Shown: piece after piece, positions 11,327-22,417 of the stretch
Layout of the letters: every line of letters starts with the position of its first letter
Numbering within the stretch: the stretch's first letter is position 1
Assembly: GCA_029204225.1 (NCBI GenBank)
Contig: CM055106.1
Coordinates: 40,750,368-40,814,367, forward strand
Length of the DNA stretch: 64,000 nt
Origin: Diphasiastrum complanatum
Taxonomy: Eukaryota > Streptophyta > Lycopodiopsida > Lycopodiales > Lycopodiaceae
Direction of reading: 5' to 3'
Program-made: the position numbers and the translations under genes
The notes under the pieces: model-generated
What the model was told of the DNA's origin: nothing
Databases searched by the model: none
What the model saw: the letters and a program-made list of their open reading frames with translations, nothing else

Positions 11327-12169
11327 TCAAGATTTCATAGTTGATCTAGTATTGAAGTTAAGATACTCCATTGCTTGCAAATCATCACAAGGTGACTGCT
11401 TCAAACCATATAAGGTCTTCTTAAGCCTGCATACCATAGTTTCCTTGCCCTTAGCCTCAAAACCTTGTGGCTGTTCCATGTAGACTTCTTCAGCCAACTG
11501 TCCATTGAGAAAAGCACTCTTCACGTCCATTTGGTGGACCTCCCAACCAAAAAATGCAGCCAATGCTAAAACCAACCTGATAGATGTCATCTTAGCTACC
11601 GGTGCAAACGTCTCATCATAGTCCAAGCCTTCCTTCTGTGCATAGCCTTTAGCAACCAGCCTTGCCTTATGCTTTTCGATGCTCCCATCCGATTTGTATT
11701 TGGTCATGTAGACCCACTTACAACCAATAGGACGCTTCCCGTTTGGTAACTTCACCAAATCCCATGTATCATTCTTGAGAATGGAGTCGTACGCCTCTTG
11801 CATAGCATGTTGCCATACATTCTCATCTGCTGCCTCAATGAATGCATGCGGATCTTGTGAATCCAAAATAGTATTCATAAGTGCATAGTTTGTCTCTTGG
11901 TGTTCATGCTGCTGGGCTTGCCTTTGAGACCTCCTAGCTCCTGGATTGCTGCTCTCTCCCTCATCCAATATCAAACCATCCTGCACAGTTTGCCAATACC
12001 ACTTGGGAAACTTCTTCCTTGCAGTTGGTGATGGAGATGGTGAATAGGACTCAACAGATTTGCCCCTTTCCTTCCGCTTCCTAGTCTCCTCGGATTCTTC
12101 CTCTTGATCACTCATATGATCATCCTGAGGCTCCCCAATATATGGATGTGGATCATCAAGTATTGGCAC
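11327..12169 (-). pseudogene. Copia RT N-terminal half with its linker (relic)
   Basis: About 280 codons on the minus strand. An acidic linker (SDQEEESEETRKRKE) precedes SPSPTARKKFPKWYWQTVQDG, then the RT blocks NVWQHAMQEAYDSI, PIGCKWVYMTKY, HKARLVAKGYAQKEG, DYDETFAPVAKMTSIR, MDVKSAFLNG, EEVYMEQPQGFE and LYGLKQSP, after which the similarity ends. The matching part in the left-edge relic (74-694) shares most of these blocks. Confidence 0.85.
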
Positions 12170-12294
12170 AAATTCACTTGTACCATCTCCTCTATAGGAG
12201 GCGTTTGATCTTCTTCAAAGATCACATCTCGACTTATGATCCTCTTCTTGTTGGTAAGATCGTAAAGTCGGTAAGCTTTGCTTTCTTCACTGTA

Positions 12295-12994
12295 TCACAA
12301 GAAAATACACTTTGCTGATTTTGCATCCAGCTTCTTCCTGTTATCCTTGGGAATATGGGCATAGGCCGTACAACCAAAAGCGCCCACCTTGGGCCTGATG
12401 CCGCTAAATGCCTCTTCTGGAGTCTTGACTTCCACAGCTTTTGTTGGACTTCTATTCAACAGAAACACTGTTGTGTGCATTGCCTCGCCCTAAAAAGAGT
12501 TGGGCAACCCCTTTGCCTTGAGCATGCACCTTGCACACTCCACAATAGTTCGGTTCTTTCTCTCTGCTACGCCGTTTTGCTGAGGGGTATGAGGAGCTGT
12601 AAGCTGCCTTTTGATCCCATTGGCCTTGCAGAATTCCACAAATTCTGTCTTAATGAACTCTCCACCACCGTCTGACCTGAGCATCTTTATCTTCTTTCCT
12701 GAATGTTCTTCTACCAAAGCTTTGAAATTCAGGAAGTACTTGAATGCTTCAGATTTTAACTTCAAGAAATAAATCCAAATCTTGCTTGAGAAGTCATCAA
12801 TTAAGGTTATAAAGTAATATGCCCCTCTGCAGATTTGGTTTGGGTTGGCCCCACAAATCTAAATGTACCAAGTCAAGTATGTCTGCTGCCCTGGTGGTGC
12901 TCTCCTTGGGAAACTTATGTCTTTGCTGTTTTCCCATAGCGCAAGCCTCGCAAACTGAAGAGCTTGGCTTAACAACTGGAAGCCCCTCCACCAT
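12295..12994 (-). pseudogene. Copia integrase core and C-terminal parts (relic)
   Basis: Minus strand. Seen are VCEACAMGKQQRHKFP (end of the HHCC module), LDLVHLDLWG, KMLRSDGGGEF, TAPHTPQQNGVAERKNRTIVECARCM (catalytic Glu region), then SPTKAVEVKTPEEAFSG, FGCTAYAHIPKDNRKKLDAKSAKCIFL. These are standard rve-type Copia integrase blocks, divided over more than one frame. Confidence 0.8.
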
Positions 12995-13000
12995 ATGATG

Positions 13001-13850
13001 CTAGTTCAACACCTGCATGCTTTGGTAGCCAAGATGTCCATACCTCTCATGCCACAATCTATCCACATCACTTCCATGTTGACTAGGGATAGAAGTGTAC
13101 AACATGTATAGATTATCTTCCTGCAATCCTTTGGCCACAACCTTCATATTATCACTCAAGTCCAACACAAGACAAGAAGTAGCATCAAATTCTACTTTCA
13201 TATTTTGTTGAGTGATAGCTCCTACTGAAAGAAGATTTTTAGCAAGTCCTGGTACATATAAGACATTCTTAATGACTTTGACTTCTCGTGATGGAAGCTT
13301 TACAGGTACTGTGCCCTTTCCCTTGACCTTGTGTGTTGAGTTGTCACCTAGGCACACCTCTTGCCCATGATAAATCCCCACAAAGGTATCAAACCAATCC
13401 CTATGAGGGGTCATGTGCTTGGAAGCACCCGAGTCAATGTACCAACCACCTGTTGTAGCTTGTGAGGCCAATGCAACAGAGAATAACTCAGCTTGCCTTA
13501 TGTCACTCTGCTCCTCTCTTGCAACACTCTCAACAACATTTCTGCTTCTTTGTGCCCTTCTTTTGCTCTGCAAGCTTCTTCCTGCACTCAAAAGCAAAGT
13601 GTCCATATTGACCACAGTAATTGCAGTTTCCCTTCCTTCGAGGTGTGGAAGAAGTATTCGAGGAGGATTGTGCTTCTGACATTTGCAAGTTCTCCATTCC
13701 TTGCTCAAGTGTTTGTGGCGCTTCTTTGTTCTTGCCTTTACCTTTCTTCTTATCCTTGGCTGGATTTTGCTTCTTCTTAGAAGCAAAGACATGCTTTTGG
13801 AAATCTTCCCTCTTGGAGAGATTAACTCTACTCATCTCCTCCTGTAACAA
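13001..13850 (-). pseudogene. Copia Gag end, zinc knuckle, protease and pre-integrase (relic)
   Basis: Minus strand. A basic segment and one CCHC knuckle, CNYCGQYGHFAFEC, are followed by the protease motif WYIDSGASKHMTPHRDWF, the block VKVIKNVLYVPGLAKNLLSVG and the start of the pre-integrase module (DRLWHERYGHLGYQSMQVL). The order is normal for Copia. More than one frame is used, so it is a fossil. Confidence 0.8.
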
Positions 13851-13866
13851 GAGACCATAGACTTCT

Positions 13867-14445
13867 TCATAGGTAAGGGATCTTCTCTCTCACTGATATC
13901 ATCATCACAAAGTTATGATAAGCACATGACAAGCTATTCAGAACTATTGGCACCAAGTCTTTGTCAGCAAAAGACTCTCCAAGTACAGAAAGCTGATATC
14001 TAATATCCTGAATCTTAGTAAGATGATCAGTAACTGTTTCCCCTGTCTCCATTCTGAGAGTATACAACTTGTTCTTCAAGTAGAGAAACCTAGTTGTACT
14101 TGCTGTCGCATACAATGCACAAAGAATGTGCCATGCATCCACAGGCCCTTTGGCTGACCTGATTAGAGGAATTACATTATCCCTCACTGACATGTTGATG
14201 ATCTTGTGTGCCTTTTCCCCTCTCTTGATATAGTCCTTGAGTTCAAGTTTAGATGTTGGAACAGGCTCCTCACCTATCACAAGCTTCCAACATTCTTTGT
14301 CTTCAAGAATGTTCTTGATCTTGAATTTCCATATGCTAAAGTTAGTGCCATCAAGCCGGCTGGCTTCACTCAGCATGCTCTCTGCAAGACTAGACATAGC
14401 TGGATAGAAATAAAACACAAAAAGCAAACTGGGGTTTTCACCCAA
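13867..14445 (-). pseudogene. Copia Gag N-terminal part (relic)
   Basis: About 192 codons on the minus strand. Contains RLDGTNFSIWKFKIKNILEDKECW (Copia Gag start), AHKIINMSVRDNVIPLI, DAWHILCALYATASTTRFLYLKNKLYTLRMETGETVTDHL and ADKDLVPIVLNSL, the UBN2-type Gag core. The likely native start is MSSLAESMLSEASRLDG about 17 codons into the frame, about 415 bp from the LTR. Confidence 0.85.
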
Positions 14446-14806
14446 CTAGGGTATGCAGCCACTTGCTCAATAACCCTGAGCTTTTGGATTTGAAACTATC
14501 CTGCGGTATGGCTGTCCTAGCCCTTGTCCAAGATCCACTCAGAACTTTCACTGAAGTCTCCACTGTAGAAAGCGCCCTCCTACAATCCTGGCTGTCCAAA
14601 ATGACTCAAATTTTTTTGTCCCAAATTAGAAACTTTTTGGCTCCCTGTACTCCCCTTGCCAACAGTACTCCAACCATGCAGATAGCACATAGATTAGATG
14701 CCCCTACAAAAAGTGCTCCCTCCTCAAAGGTAAGCTGTTTCCAGGAATGGCAGGAATGTGATCAAAACAGGTCCAAGCTTTCACCACACCACAGGCAACA
14801 TAACCT

Positions 14807-14818
14807 GCTCTGATACCA
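14807..14818 (-). other. Primer binding site (initiator tRNA-Met)
   Basis: GCTCTGATACCA on the plus strand is TGGTATCAGAGC on the minus strand, directly inside the LTR end at 14819. Fixes the orientation and 5' end of the minus-strand Copia relic. Confidence 0.85.
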
Positions 14819-15190
14819 TGACAAATTCCAAGGCCTAGCTATGGAGTATCATAACAACATAGTAAGCACACTATGAAAGCTTGAAAAAACAAAAGCAAGA
14901 GAGAGAGGACTTCAAAGCTCACACAACTTGAATGATTATTCAAAGAGTAGTAGGGCGTGGAAACCCCTCCAAACTTTGGGCTACATTTAGCATGTAATGT
15001 ATAGAGGTGGTGTCTTGCTAATTCTAGCTCTAGAATCCACATGGGTCCTCAACCTACTTGTTATTACCTGCCTAATTAGCACAAGTGGGGTGTACTATGT
15101 ACATAGATGTTTTAACCCCATGTCTTATGCACAACTTACAAGTTACAAGTATACAAGCCTTAAGGGGCAAAATAGGCATTTATTTCAACA
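14819..15190 (-). repeat. Copia 5' LTR, minus strand
   Basis: On the minus strand it begins TGTTGAAATAAATGCC and ends GGAATTTGTCA before the PBS, giving about 372 bp. A CT-rich tract and AT-rich segments lie inside. No second copy is present because the 3' half of the element is missing, so the outer end relies on the TG rule. Confidence 0.65.
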
Positions 15191-15210
15191 GGGTGGTGGA
15201 CTTAGGACTG

Positions 15211-15344
15211 GTCAACATGACATGAGTCATATGCTCACTAGGACACTTGTGTAGTGTATGAGTGACATTGTCGGACGGCCAACATGACATGTGTCATATG
15301 CTCATTGGGACACTTGGTCCACTGTATGAGTGACACGTGTCAGA
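15211..15344. repeat. Tandem duplication, two copies of 67 bp
   Basis: The block beginning GTCAACATGACATGAGTCAT (15211) recurs 67 bases later as GCCAACATGACATGTGTCAT (15278). Both contain CATATGCTCA, GGACACTTG and GTATGAGTGACA. Copies are roughly 80% identical by eye. It lies just outside the minus-strand Copia LTR. I see no coding role. Confidence 0.7.
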
Positions 15345-16210
15345 CAGTCTACCTATTAGCTTGCCTCTATGTCAAGGTACAATTATTGTTTTGAAGGTGA
15401 CCTTATTTTTGGTACGGCGACTAGAATGGCCCTACTTGTTGAGCTTCTTTTGCAAGAAGGTTATATAGAACCGTACATGAGAGACCTAGAAATGTTTACA
15501 CTAGGTCACAAGAGTTTGGAAGGCTATAAATAGCCTCCTTGTTGTCATTTGGTGGTTTTTTAGTTGTTAGTCTCCGTAGCTTGTTTGTAGGAGAGCTCAC
15601 AATGGCCAATCTCCATTTAGCAAGGCTTGCAAGGCAGCCTAGTGTCATTTGTATTGTGATCTTTGTCGGCAAATCATCATAATTTGACCATTTCTGCATA
15701 ATTGGTCTATTGTGGTTGATAGCTTGTGGATATGTTGGTAATGATTGGCTGAAAAGAGTGCCCTCTGTAGAAAACAATAGCTCTTCTGAAGGTGATCGAA
15801 TGCCATGTTTGCGTAGTTCCCATTAAATGTGGCAAATGTGCAAACACAAAAGTTTGCAATTTAAATATTTGCAAGGGGAGGGGGGACGCTTGAAATGTTG
15901 CCCCTAAAAAAGCCCTAGTTTACAAACAAAATTCTTCTTATAAATTTGTATGGGAACTTATACGAACAAAATGCGTCTCACAGGCTATGTTATACATAAT
16001 TTAATGTACAAAATAGCCTTACAACTTACACTAAATTCAAATTAACTTCACAACTTCATAACAATCAGTCATTAATCATCAAGCTACATGTAATGTTGTA
16101 TTAGTGTACAAGGCCTAGGCTAACACAAACCTGAAAATTCCAAAGCATTTACTCATTTTTGACTCGAAATAGTGTGCTCACTTTTAACATTGAACCACCA
16201 CAAATGTGTT
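15345..16210. other. Unassigned sequence
   Basis: No coding frame or known element supported. A TATA-like GGCTATAAATAGCC occurs at about 15522-15535 and is followed by an ATG at 15602, but the frame has no recognisable protein. It could be part of an old LTR or promoter. The rest is AT-rich and featureless to me. Confidence 0.4.
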
Positions 16211-16602
16211 CTGGCCAGAGAAACCCATTCCTAAGGTTTTTCCTTAGGAATGGGTATGCCATTCCTTAGAACGGTTTTCAAGAATGGGCTTCACCATACC
16301 TTTGGAAACGCTAGGATCGCGTGATGTCTGCCTCGATCAGATGGTAGCATTTTCTCAAATGTAACCAACATTCTCAAGAATGATATTTTCTGATTCGATT
16401 AACCCACAGCCTCACAGGAACAGGAACGATCAGAGTCATCAAAGTCGGATCAGACAGAAACGGCAGATAGGAACAATCAGAATCTTTTTCTTAAGGAACC
16501 GTTGCTTTGGTAGTTTAGGAACGGTACGGAACCGTACCCAGGAATGTGTTCCTAGGAACCGTTCCGTTCCGTTCCGTTCCTAGGAACTACGGTTCTGGCT
16601 AG
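16211..16602. mobile_element. MITE-like element with imperfect terminal inverted repeats
   Basis: The left end CTGGCCAGAGAAACCCATTC and the reverse complement of the right end (CTAGCCAGAACCGTAGTTCC) share an imperfect inverted repeat, about 390 bp apart. Inside the left end is a perfect hairpin (16224-16254, 13-bp arms CCCATTCCTAAGG, 5-base loop). The right end carries tandem GTTCC units and GGAACGGTACGGAACCGTACC-like palindromic patches. There is no coding content. I could not find convincing target duplications, so the superfamily is open. Confidence 0.45.
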
Positions 16603-16814
16603 TGACTCAAGAGAGCAGTACATAACCATATTTATATGAGGTTTTCTCATTAAAAGGACCTGGAGAAGTTGATAGAGTAGAAGCTGCAAATTTCTCATGT
16701 TTTCATGAATTTGGAGATAAGAGATTCGCACAAAGGCATGTTGTTGTGGCACACACATACATTGGCATGGATGCTGTAACTGAATGTTGCCTTTTATCGC
16801 ATTCTGCATCACAG

Positions 16815-17000
16815 GTATCTGGGGAAGATGAGTTGCAGCATGTTCTGAAGGAGTTACTGAGCGATCCTGTATTCTTAAAGAGAAGGCAAGAAGCTGCAAA
16901 ATATGCTTTAACCTGTGCTGCTGTTGGAGTTGTTGAGACTGTTTGGAAACTTTTAGAACAGTATGTGTTACGATCTGTATTCTCCCCTGCTCTTGTCTAA
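16815..17000 (+). CDS. Probable last exon of a KDO-transferase-like gene (host), or relic of it
   Basis: A plausible splice acceptor (pyrimidine-rich, ending CTGCATCACAG) precedes 61 codons and a TAA. The peptide starts VSGEDELQHVLKELLSDP and contains RRQEAAKYA and GVVETVWKLLEQYVL. From memory this matches the C-terminal helix region of 3-deoxy-D-manno-octulosonic-acid transferase (WaaA/KdtA; KDTA in plants, thought mitochondrial), whose bacterial members end with LLxD...A...G...LLxxLxPYL. That enzyme adds KDO to lipid A-like acceptors. No upstream exon is recognisable in the 1.6 kb before it, so either the introns are very long and filled with elements, or this is an isolated gene fragment. 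The frame itself is intact. A search is needed to confirm the family. Confidence 0.45.
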   Translation, partial: VSGEDELQHVLKELLSDPVFLKRRQEAAKYALTCAAVGVVETVWKLLEQYVLRSVFSPALV

Positions 17001-17837
17001 AGCTTGATCTATAAGCAGATTTTATGTTAGACATGTCAAAGAGGTCGGACCACAAGAATGCAAATCTTATGATGACTCTAATAATGAGAAGCATGATTCA
17101 TAATGCTTGGCCTGTCCAGCAGGTTGGCTTAGCGTTCTTTGAAGCATACTGAAGATAAAGTTTTCAAAAGTTTGCATGTCCTCTGAGCTAAGGTGTTAGT
17201 TATTTTACAAAGTGCCATATGCTCACTCACATGACTAGGTATATTTTGGTCACCTCACATTGGCCTAGCCACAACTAGCTGTGCAATTTATAGAGAACGC
17301 CAGAAAGGTTTCCTTAGTGGAAAGTTTCTTGCTTAAAGTTTTTACTTGATGATTCAACTTGGTTCAGACTCCAGAGACCATACTTTACTTTATTCCACAT
17401 ATCCAACAGGTTTTAAGGGCATCCTGATTCGATACAAGAAATATCAAAAAGAAAATCAGGAATTAGTACAACTTAGACATTCTAAATGCTTGAGTGCACT
17501 CATATATTTGCTATCTGTTCATTGATACTATATAATTATGGACTATTACAAACACGTCAATGAAGACTTATTATGTCTTCAGTACGGAGAGCTTTGAATT
17601 CAAGTATAACTGTCATAATGGAGTTCAGAAAAATCAGATCAGCTTGTGGTGGACCTGAATATTACGAGTTCACTTCAGTACAAATCACTTATTTTTATCA
17701 TCGAATTTTTTTTCTGAGAAAATGTGTCATTAAGTATACAAACAAAAGCTTGTTCTTGTCCTCCAAAGATCTCTTAAAAAAACAATGCCTAGTTTGAGGG
17801 CAAATTACACCTGGCAAAGTTGTGTGATTTATGTTAT
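17001..17837. other. Unassigned AT-rich sequence
   Basis: Would be the 3' UTR and downstream DNA if the exon at 16815-17000 is real. No coding frame, repeat or RNA gene recognised. Confidence 0.3.
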
Positions 17838-18180
17838 TCAGACAACACGTCCAACAGGGCTGGACACTGTGAGTCACATGCGTATGCGTATGAACCCGAC
17901 ATTGGGCTAGAGATCCATGGGGTTGGTACTATAGTTGTTACGGCCTAACTTAGGGACCTATCAATGATAAGGTCCTAAGTCAGGTACTGACATGCATACA
18001 GAAGTTAGGTGTCCTGTGACACTGGCAGTGGTGTCAGTATACATGTCACCATGGATGCCATCAGTCTTACATTGGGCTAGTTGGGGCATTCTCTGTAATA
18101 GAAGAATGCAATGGCTGGGTGGATCAGACTATGCTGGCCCTATTGTGGTTCCTAGGCATCTAACACTAGTTTCAGCTATC
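17838..18180 (+). mobile_element. Decayed LTR (with PBS trace) related to the young Gypsy family
   Basis: Blocks occur in the same order as in the 358-bp LTR at 4456-4813: TCCAACAGGGC...ACTGTGAGT, GGCCTAAC...AGGGACC, a central GTCAGTACAC-like part, CATTGGGCTAG with GGGGC, then GGGTGGATCA, GGCCCTATTGTGG and CTAACACTAGTTTCAG, where the young element has TTACACTGGTATCAG. The last block is the LTR/PBS junction. Similarity is patchy, so this is an old relative. The sequence after 18180 could be its decayed leader, but no coding part is left. Confidence 0.6.
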
Positions 18181-20032
18181 TTCATATGCATTCAATGCAC
18201 TTGTAGCATTCTTTCAACTGAAAATTCAGCAAACTATTGTCTCCAAAATCAGCATATTGTTAGCAAATCATGTGGATGGGATTCAGTGCTGACAGCAGCA
18301 GATCACTCCACCCATTTCTCAGGCAACTGTGGGGTGCAAACCTTCTTGAAATCAATAGTATATACGAGGATATGCACAGTCAAAGAAAAAGGTGTTATGG
18401 TCAAAGAAAAAAAAAAACTTAAAGTTCTATGACTAAACTAAGCAAAGCAGGGTATGCAGATAAAGTTAATTTTCCATCAAAGGGGACACCTTACGACTTA
18501 TTACATCCCTAAATAATTTAAACATACATTGCAACTAGCAACGCAATTGTCCTAATTCAAATTGAATAGAAATTTTGAAGGCAATTGAATTGTATGCGAT
18601 ACTGATAATCGAGTTAAAGATGTTGTGTTGAAGCATGTCCGTATAGCTTGAGTTAATGTGCTTCACTAGATATAATAACAATTCTTTTTTACTTTGTGTC
18701 ATTGTGGTAAATGTCAAATATTTGAAGGTGTTGAAAAGCATCAAAACAATCGGTAGGTGAGTTCTTTGCCATTTGCTATTTGTGTTTGCTTTCATGTCTT
18801 GGTAATTGTAGGCAAATATTGTTTTGAAGTTGACATATGCAATACCCAGTGAAAGAATTATTGTGGTTTACTATCTTGAGTTCATTTCAATGACATTAAA
18901 GGCATATGATTTATCTAACATCTCAACAAAGAAAATGTTTACAAATTTTACCTTTTCGAAGTAAATTTCGTACTCGTCACACATGTTAGATGTCTCGTGT
19001 TGCAGGTAAATAGAAGTAGTTTTTTGAAAAAGAAAAAAAAATAGCAAACAACTATATACAATAGCATAATCTGTCTCTATAAAAGAGAATTGTCATTGTC
19101 GAAAAGAGATGTAATCAAATATTTGGTAATTAGATGTTCATATGTTCTTAAAATTTTTCAAAGCAGTCAAGACATTCGAGGTGAGCAATAATTAAAAATG
19201 ATGTCCAAATTTAAATAGTTGATAGTTGCTAATATCTTCTAGCTAATTTCGATTGCTAATGACAAGGTTGTTTAAGTAAGTCTAAATATATTATTTTTGT
19301 TGTGAAAAACATTCTTTTAATAAATATAGAATAAAAAATCATTGTTTGAAAGAACATTGAATGAGCTTTGTAGAATATTTGAGATCTTTCCACAATGTTA
19401 GTGTTTGTTAAAAAAAGTTAGTTGTTAGAGAGCCATCTTTTTAATCAAATGTAAGATGACAAAAGAAGAGACGACGATTTTCCTTTCAATTGTATAAACT
19501 AGGAGATTTGCCTTTCTCCCAAACGCCAATGCAATATGAAAAAGGAAATTCGAAGTTGCGATTTGCAAATTGCTTTACCTCATGCCATGGTAAATGAATG
19601 CAAGAGAGGAGGGGCTCCTAGCTACAAAGATCAAAAAATCCAATAGGTAGTTGGGCGAGTTTTCATGGTCTTCTTATTCTTGCATTATAGCAATCAGACA
19701 TCATGCAAGCCCTCTTATGTTCAATTATAGGTCTGGGCCTTCATATGATTATTAATTACTTTACTGGCCTAGCCCTAAATGATGAGGCATAATAAATAAC
19801 AACATACACTGGAGTGACCGGTTATTCATGTCAGGAATTATTCCAAATCTCACATACTGGACATGGACGTAACACTTCGCATATACATGCTCTTTCTCAT
19901 TTTTATTAATGTCTTATTAGGAATTTTTGTTCATATTGTTCTACACATAGCTTAGTGAATTGTTGGTAGTACATGTGCTCTCTTTGTCATATGATCCTTC
20001 TCACTATGTAGGATTTTGCCATACTCCATTAT
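18181..20032. other. Unassigned AT-rich sequence
   Basis: About 1.85 kb with scattered short open frames of no recognisable content. Base composition and lack of any structure suggest old, decayed intergenic DNA. No RNA gene, microsatellite or inverted repeat was convincing. Confidence 0.3.
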
Positions 20033-20699
20033 TAAAATTTCACAATTCTAGTTTGACCAATTTTGGTCACATGCATTGTAATTGGCAAGATGGACATGTA
20101 AATAGATGCCACACGTGCCAAATCACATAGGATGTTTTCCAATAAGTTCATTCCTCATATTACATTGTGATAGCATCTTTGAAATGAGGCAGAAATGTGT
20201 TTGGATAGGCTAGAGAAATTCTAGGATCTAAAAATAGCATGTTTTACATTGTTTTTGGATCTTGAGATCTTGACCCCAAGTTAGGGTGGATCCAATGACC
20301 TATTAGGGTAGATGGTAGGGTTAGGGTATGATAAGTTCAGAGGTGCCCTAATATGCTCAGATTCAAGCTTGAAATTATCAAGAAAAATCAAGTTTTTCTA
20401 CTTCTATCATCATTGTCTTTTGGTGACAAGTTTTAGCTATTGGATGTGAGTGTTCTTATGCATTAATTGCTTGGTTTGGAAGGTACTGAACTTGTTTACA
20501 GGTCTGAGAAACTTGCTGTACTTTACTTTCGTTCATTTGATCAAATCTATGTGCCTAATGTGGAGTTAAAATGCCAAATTTGCTAGTTTTAGTAACTAGT
20601 CTTGATTCTAGCTCATAGTTTGGATATAGATCTTTTATTTGTGCATCCTCCATCACTTTTAGGATTGATTGGGATTCATTTTGCTGTAAAATTTTGTCA
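20033..20699 (+). repeat. Copia 5' LTR
   Basis: Start aligned to the TGAAATTTCACAATTC start of the 3' copy (24002). It ends TTTTGTCA just before a PBS-like TTGTATCAGAGCC at 20700. About 667 bp. It includes a palindromic TTGACCAATTTTGGTCA patch near the start and a GTTAGGGT patch. Confidence 0.8.
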
Positions 20700-21415
20700 T
20701 TGTATCAGAGCCTAATTAAAAGTGAGCTTTAGACTTGATTTTCTCAAGCTTAGATCCTAGATTTGAGTAGTATTGGCTTTGCTCTTCCTACTAGTTGCTA
20801 ATCTAGTGATTGTACCTTCAAATTTGGTTTTATTTGAGTGATAATGAACCTGTTTTGCTGAGTTATAGCTGCAGGAACCGAGATCGACCCATTTCCATTC
20901 AACCAAACCAAATTAGAAAGTTCTTATGAGTTGAATCTTGGAGTACATGTCTCCTAGTAGAGATTTTCATAAGGATTTGAATGCCACCACTTTTTAGAAG
21001 TTTGGATCAGCCATTTGAGAGCTTAATTAGGTCGTTCTTAGGCTTCTTAAGGTCCTAAAATACGCCTTTTAGGTTCAGATCAAGTGTTTTGATGATTTCT
21101 TCATCTAGAAATGCAAAAGTAGTGAAAATTGTATTTCCATTCTACTCGGTTTTGGATAGGTTTGTGATTGAATATGTCAATGTGATTCAACCTGAATTCA
21201 AGAGGCTTTGTTTGTAAGACATTTGTGTGTTATAAAGTGCTTTTGGTTCAGTATAGGTGGATTCACCCTTCTTGTGAAGTCGAGATCAAGGAGGAGACTA
21301 GTTTGATCAAATCTATAATAAGTTTGGATCTAGAAGATAGATCAAGCTCAAGATCGCCTTAGAGTAATTCATCTTAGGTCCCAAAGAGAGTGGGATAGCT
21401 AGTAGTGATAATATC

Positions 21416-22417
21416 TTGTACAATCTATCTTGTTTCTTTGAATCTATCTCCTTATCATTGAAGATGGCATTCATAAGTGCCTATCTTTTGGATTCTAGTG
21501 ATAGATTGAGCTCTTCAAATTATTCAATTTGGAAGTTAAGAATGGAATCCATCTTTATCATGCAAGATTTGATGGATGTTGTGAATGGAGAGAAAGATGA
21601 GCCAATCCATCCACAAGAAGCAACTAAATACAAGAGAAGGTGCAAGCTTGAACTTCATTATATTAAGATGAACATTGCAAATGATTTGCTCAAAGAAGTA
21701 TGAGCATGTACCTCAGCCCAAGAGGCTTGGGAGACTCTTCAAAAGATCTATGAGCCCAAGAATACTTCAAGGTTACTTTCCCTCAAGAACCAAGTTCTTC
21801 AATGCTTCCAAGGGAGGAGTGAGAGTGGACATCAATTTGTTTTGAGAGTAAAAGATTTGAACAAAGAGCTTACTTATGTTGGTGAACCTATTAAAGAGAG
21901 TGAGCTTGTGCAAATGGTTTTGAATGGCTTATGTAGTGATTTTACTAACCTTGTCCAAAGCTATGCCATCATGGGAAACTTGCCTACAATTGAAGACCTT
22001 CAAAGTGTGTTGATGGCCAAGGAGAGTAGGAAGGCTCATATCAAATCAAGGATGGAGAGGCTGTCCATCAATGATGGTGATAACAAAAACTTATTTTTTA
22101 AGAGCAAAGGCAAAGCAAAGACCAAGAGAGGAGCATTCAAAAGGGAGCAAGCAAAGGATGGAGATCAAGGAGGATCCACATCCTCATCATCACAAGTCAA
22201 GCCCAAGAAGGACAAATCTAAGATAAAGTGCTACTATTGTAGCAAGATGGGGCATTATGTCTCGGAATGCTTCAAGAGGAAGCAAGATCAAAGCCAAGCC
22301 AACATTGGACAAGAGGAGGAAGAGAGCTATCATGAGGACTCACTCATGATTTCAACCTTTTCATCATCAAATGTCAAGGATGGAGCCATTAAGGCTCACA
22401 TACAAGGACAAGGGTAA
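21416..22417 (+). pseudogene. Copia Gag with zinc knuckle (relic)
   Basis: Gag start MAFISAYLLDSSDRLSSSNY...WKLRMES at about 21464, UBN2-type core (YIKMNIANDLLKEV; LVQMVLNGLCSDFTNLVQSYAIMGNLPTIEDLQSVLMAKE), a basic region and the knuckle CYYCSKMGHYVSEC near 22230. The coding sequence spans two frames, so it is a fossil. It ends next to the RT linker. Confidence 0.8.

Larger units (their letters stand above)
11327..15190 (-). mobile_element. Ty1/copia retrotransposon relic, minus strand
   Basis: Reading the minus strand from 15190 down: LTR (15190-14819), PBS (14818-14807), gag, zinc knuckle, protease, pre-integrase, integrase and the first half of reverse transcriptase, which stops near 11327. 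The right half of RT, RNase H and the 3' LTR are absent. Several breaks divide the coding part. The protein closely resembles the relic at the left edge (1-1526), so these are two copies of one family. The stretch 11167-11326 between this and the split Copia element has no assignable coding content. Confidence 0.85.

Noticed and set aside
15602-15780. Possible promoter and short gene after a TATAAATAG sequence
   Set aside because: No recognisable protein, no conserved splice or codon signal; more likely an old LTR remnant.
16552-17094. 180-codon minus-strand frame
   Set aside because: It runs antisense through the MITE end and the KDO-transferase-like exon and is glutamine/leucine rich without a recognisable domain. 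The plus-strand exon explains the openness better.
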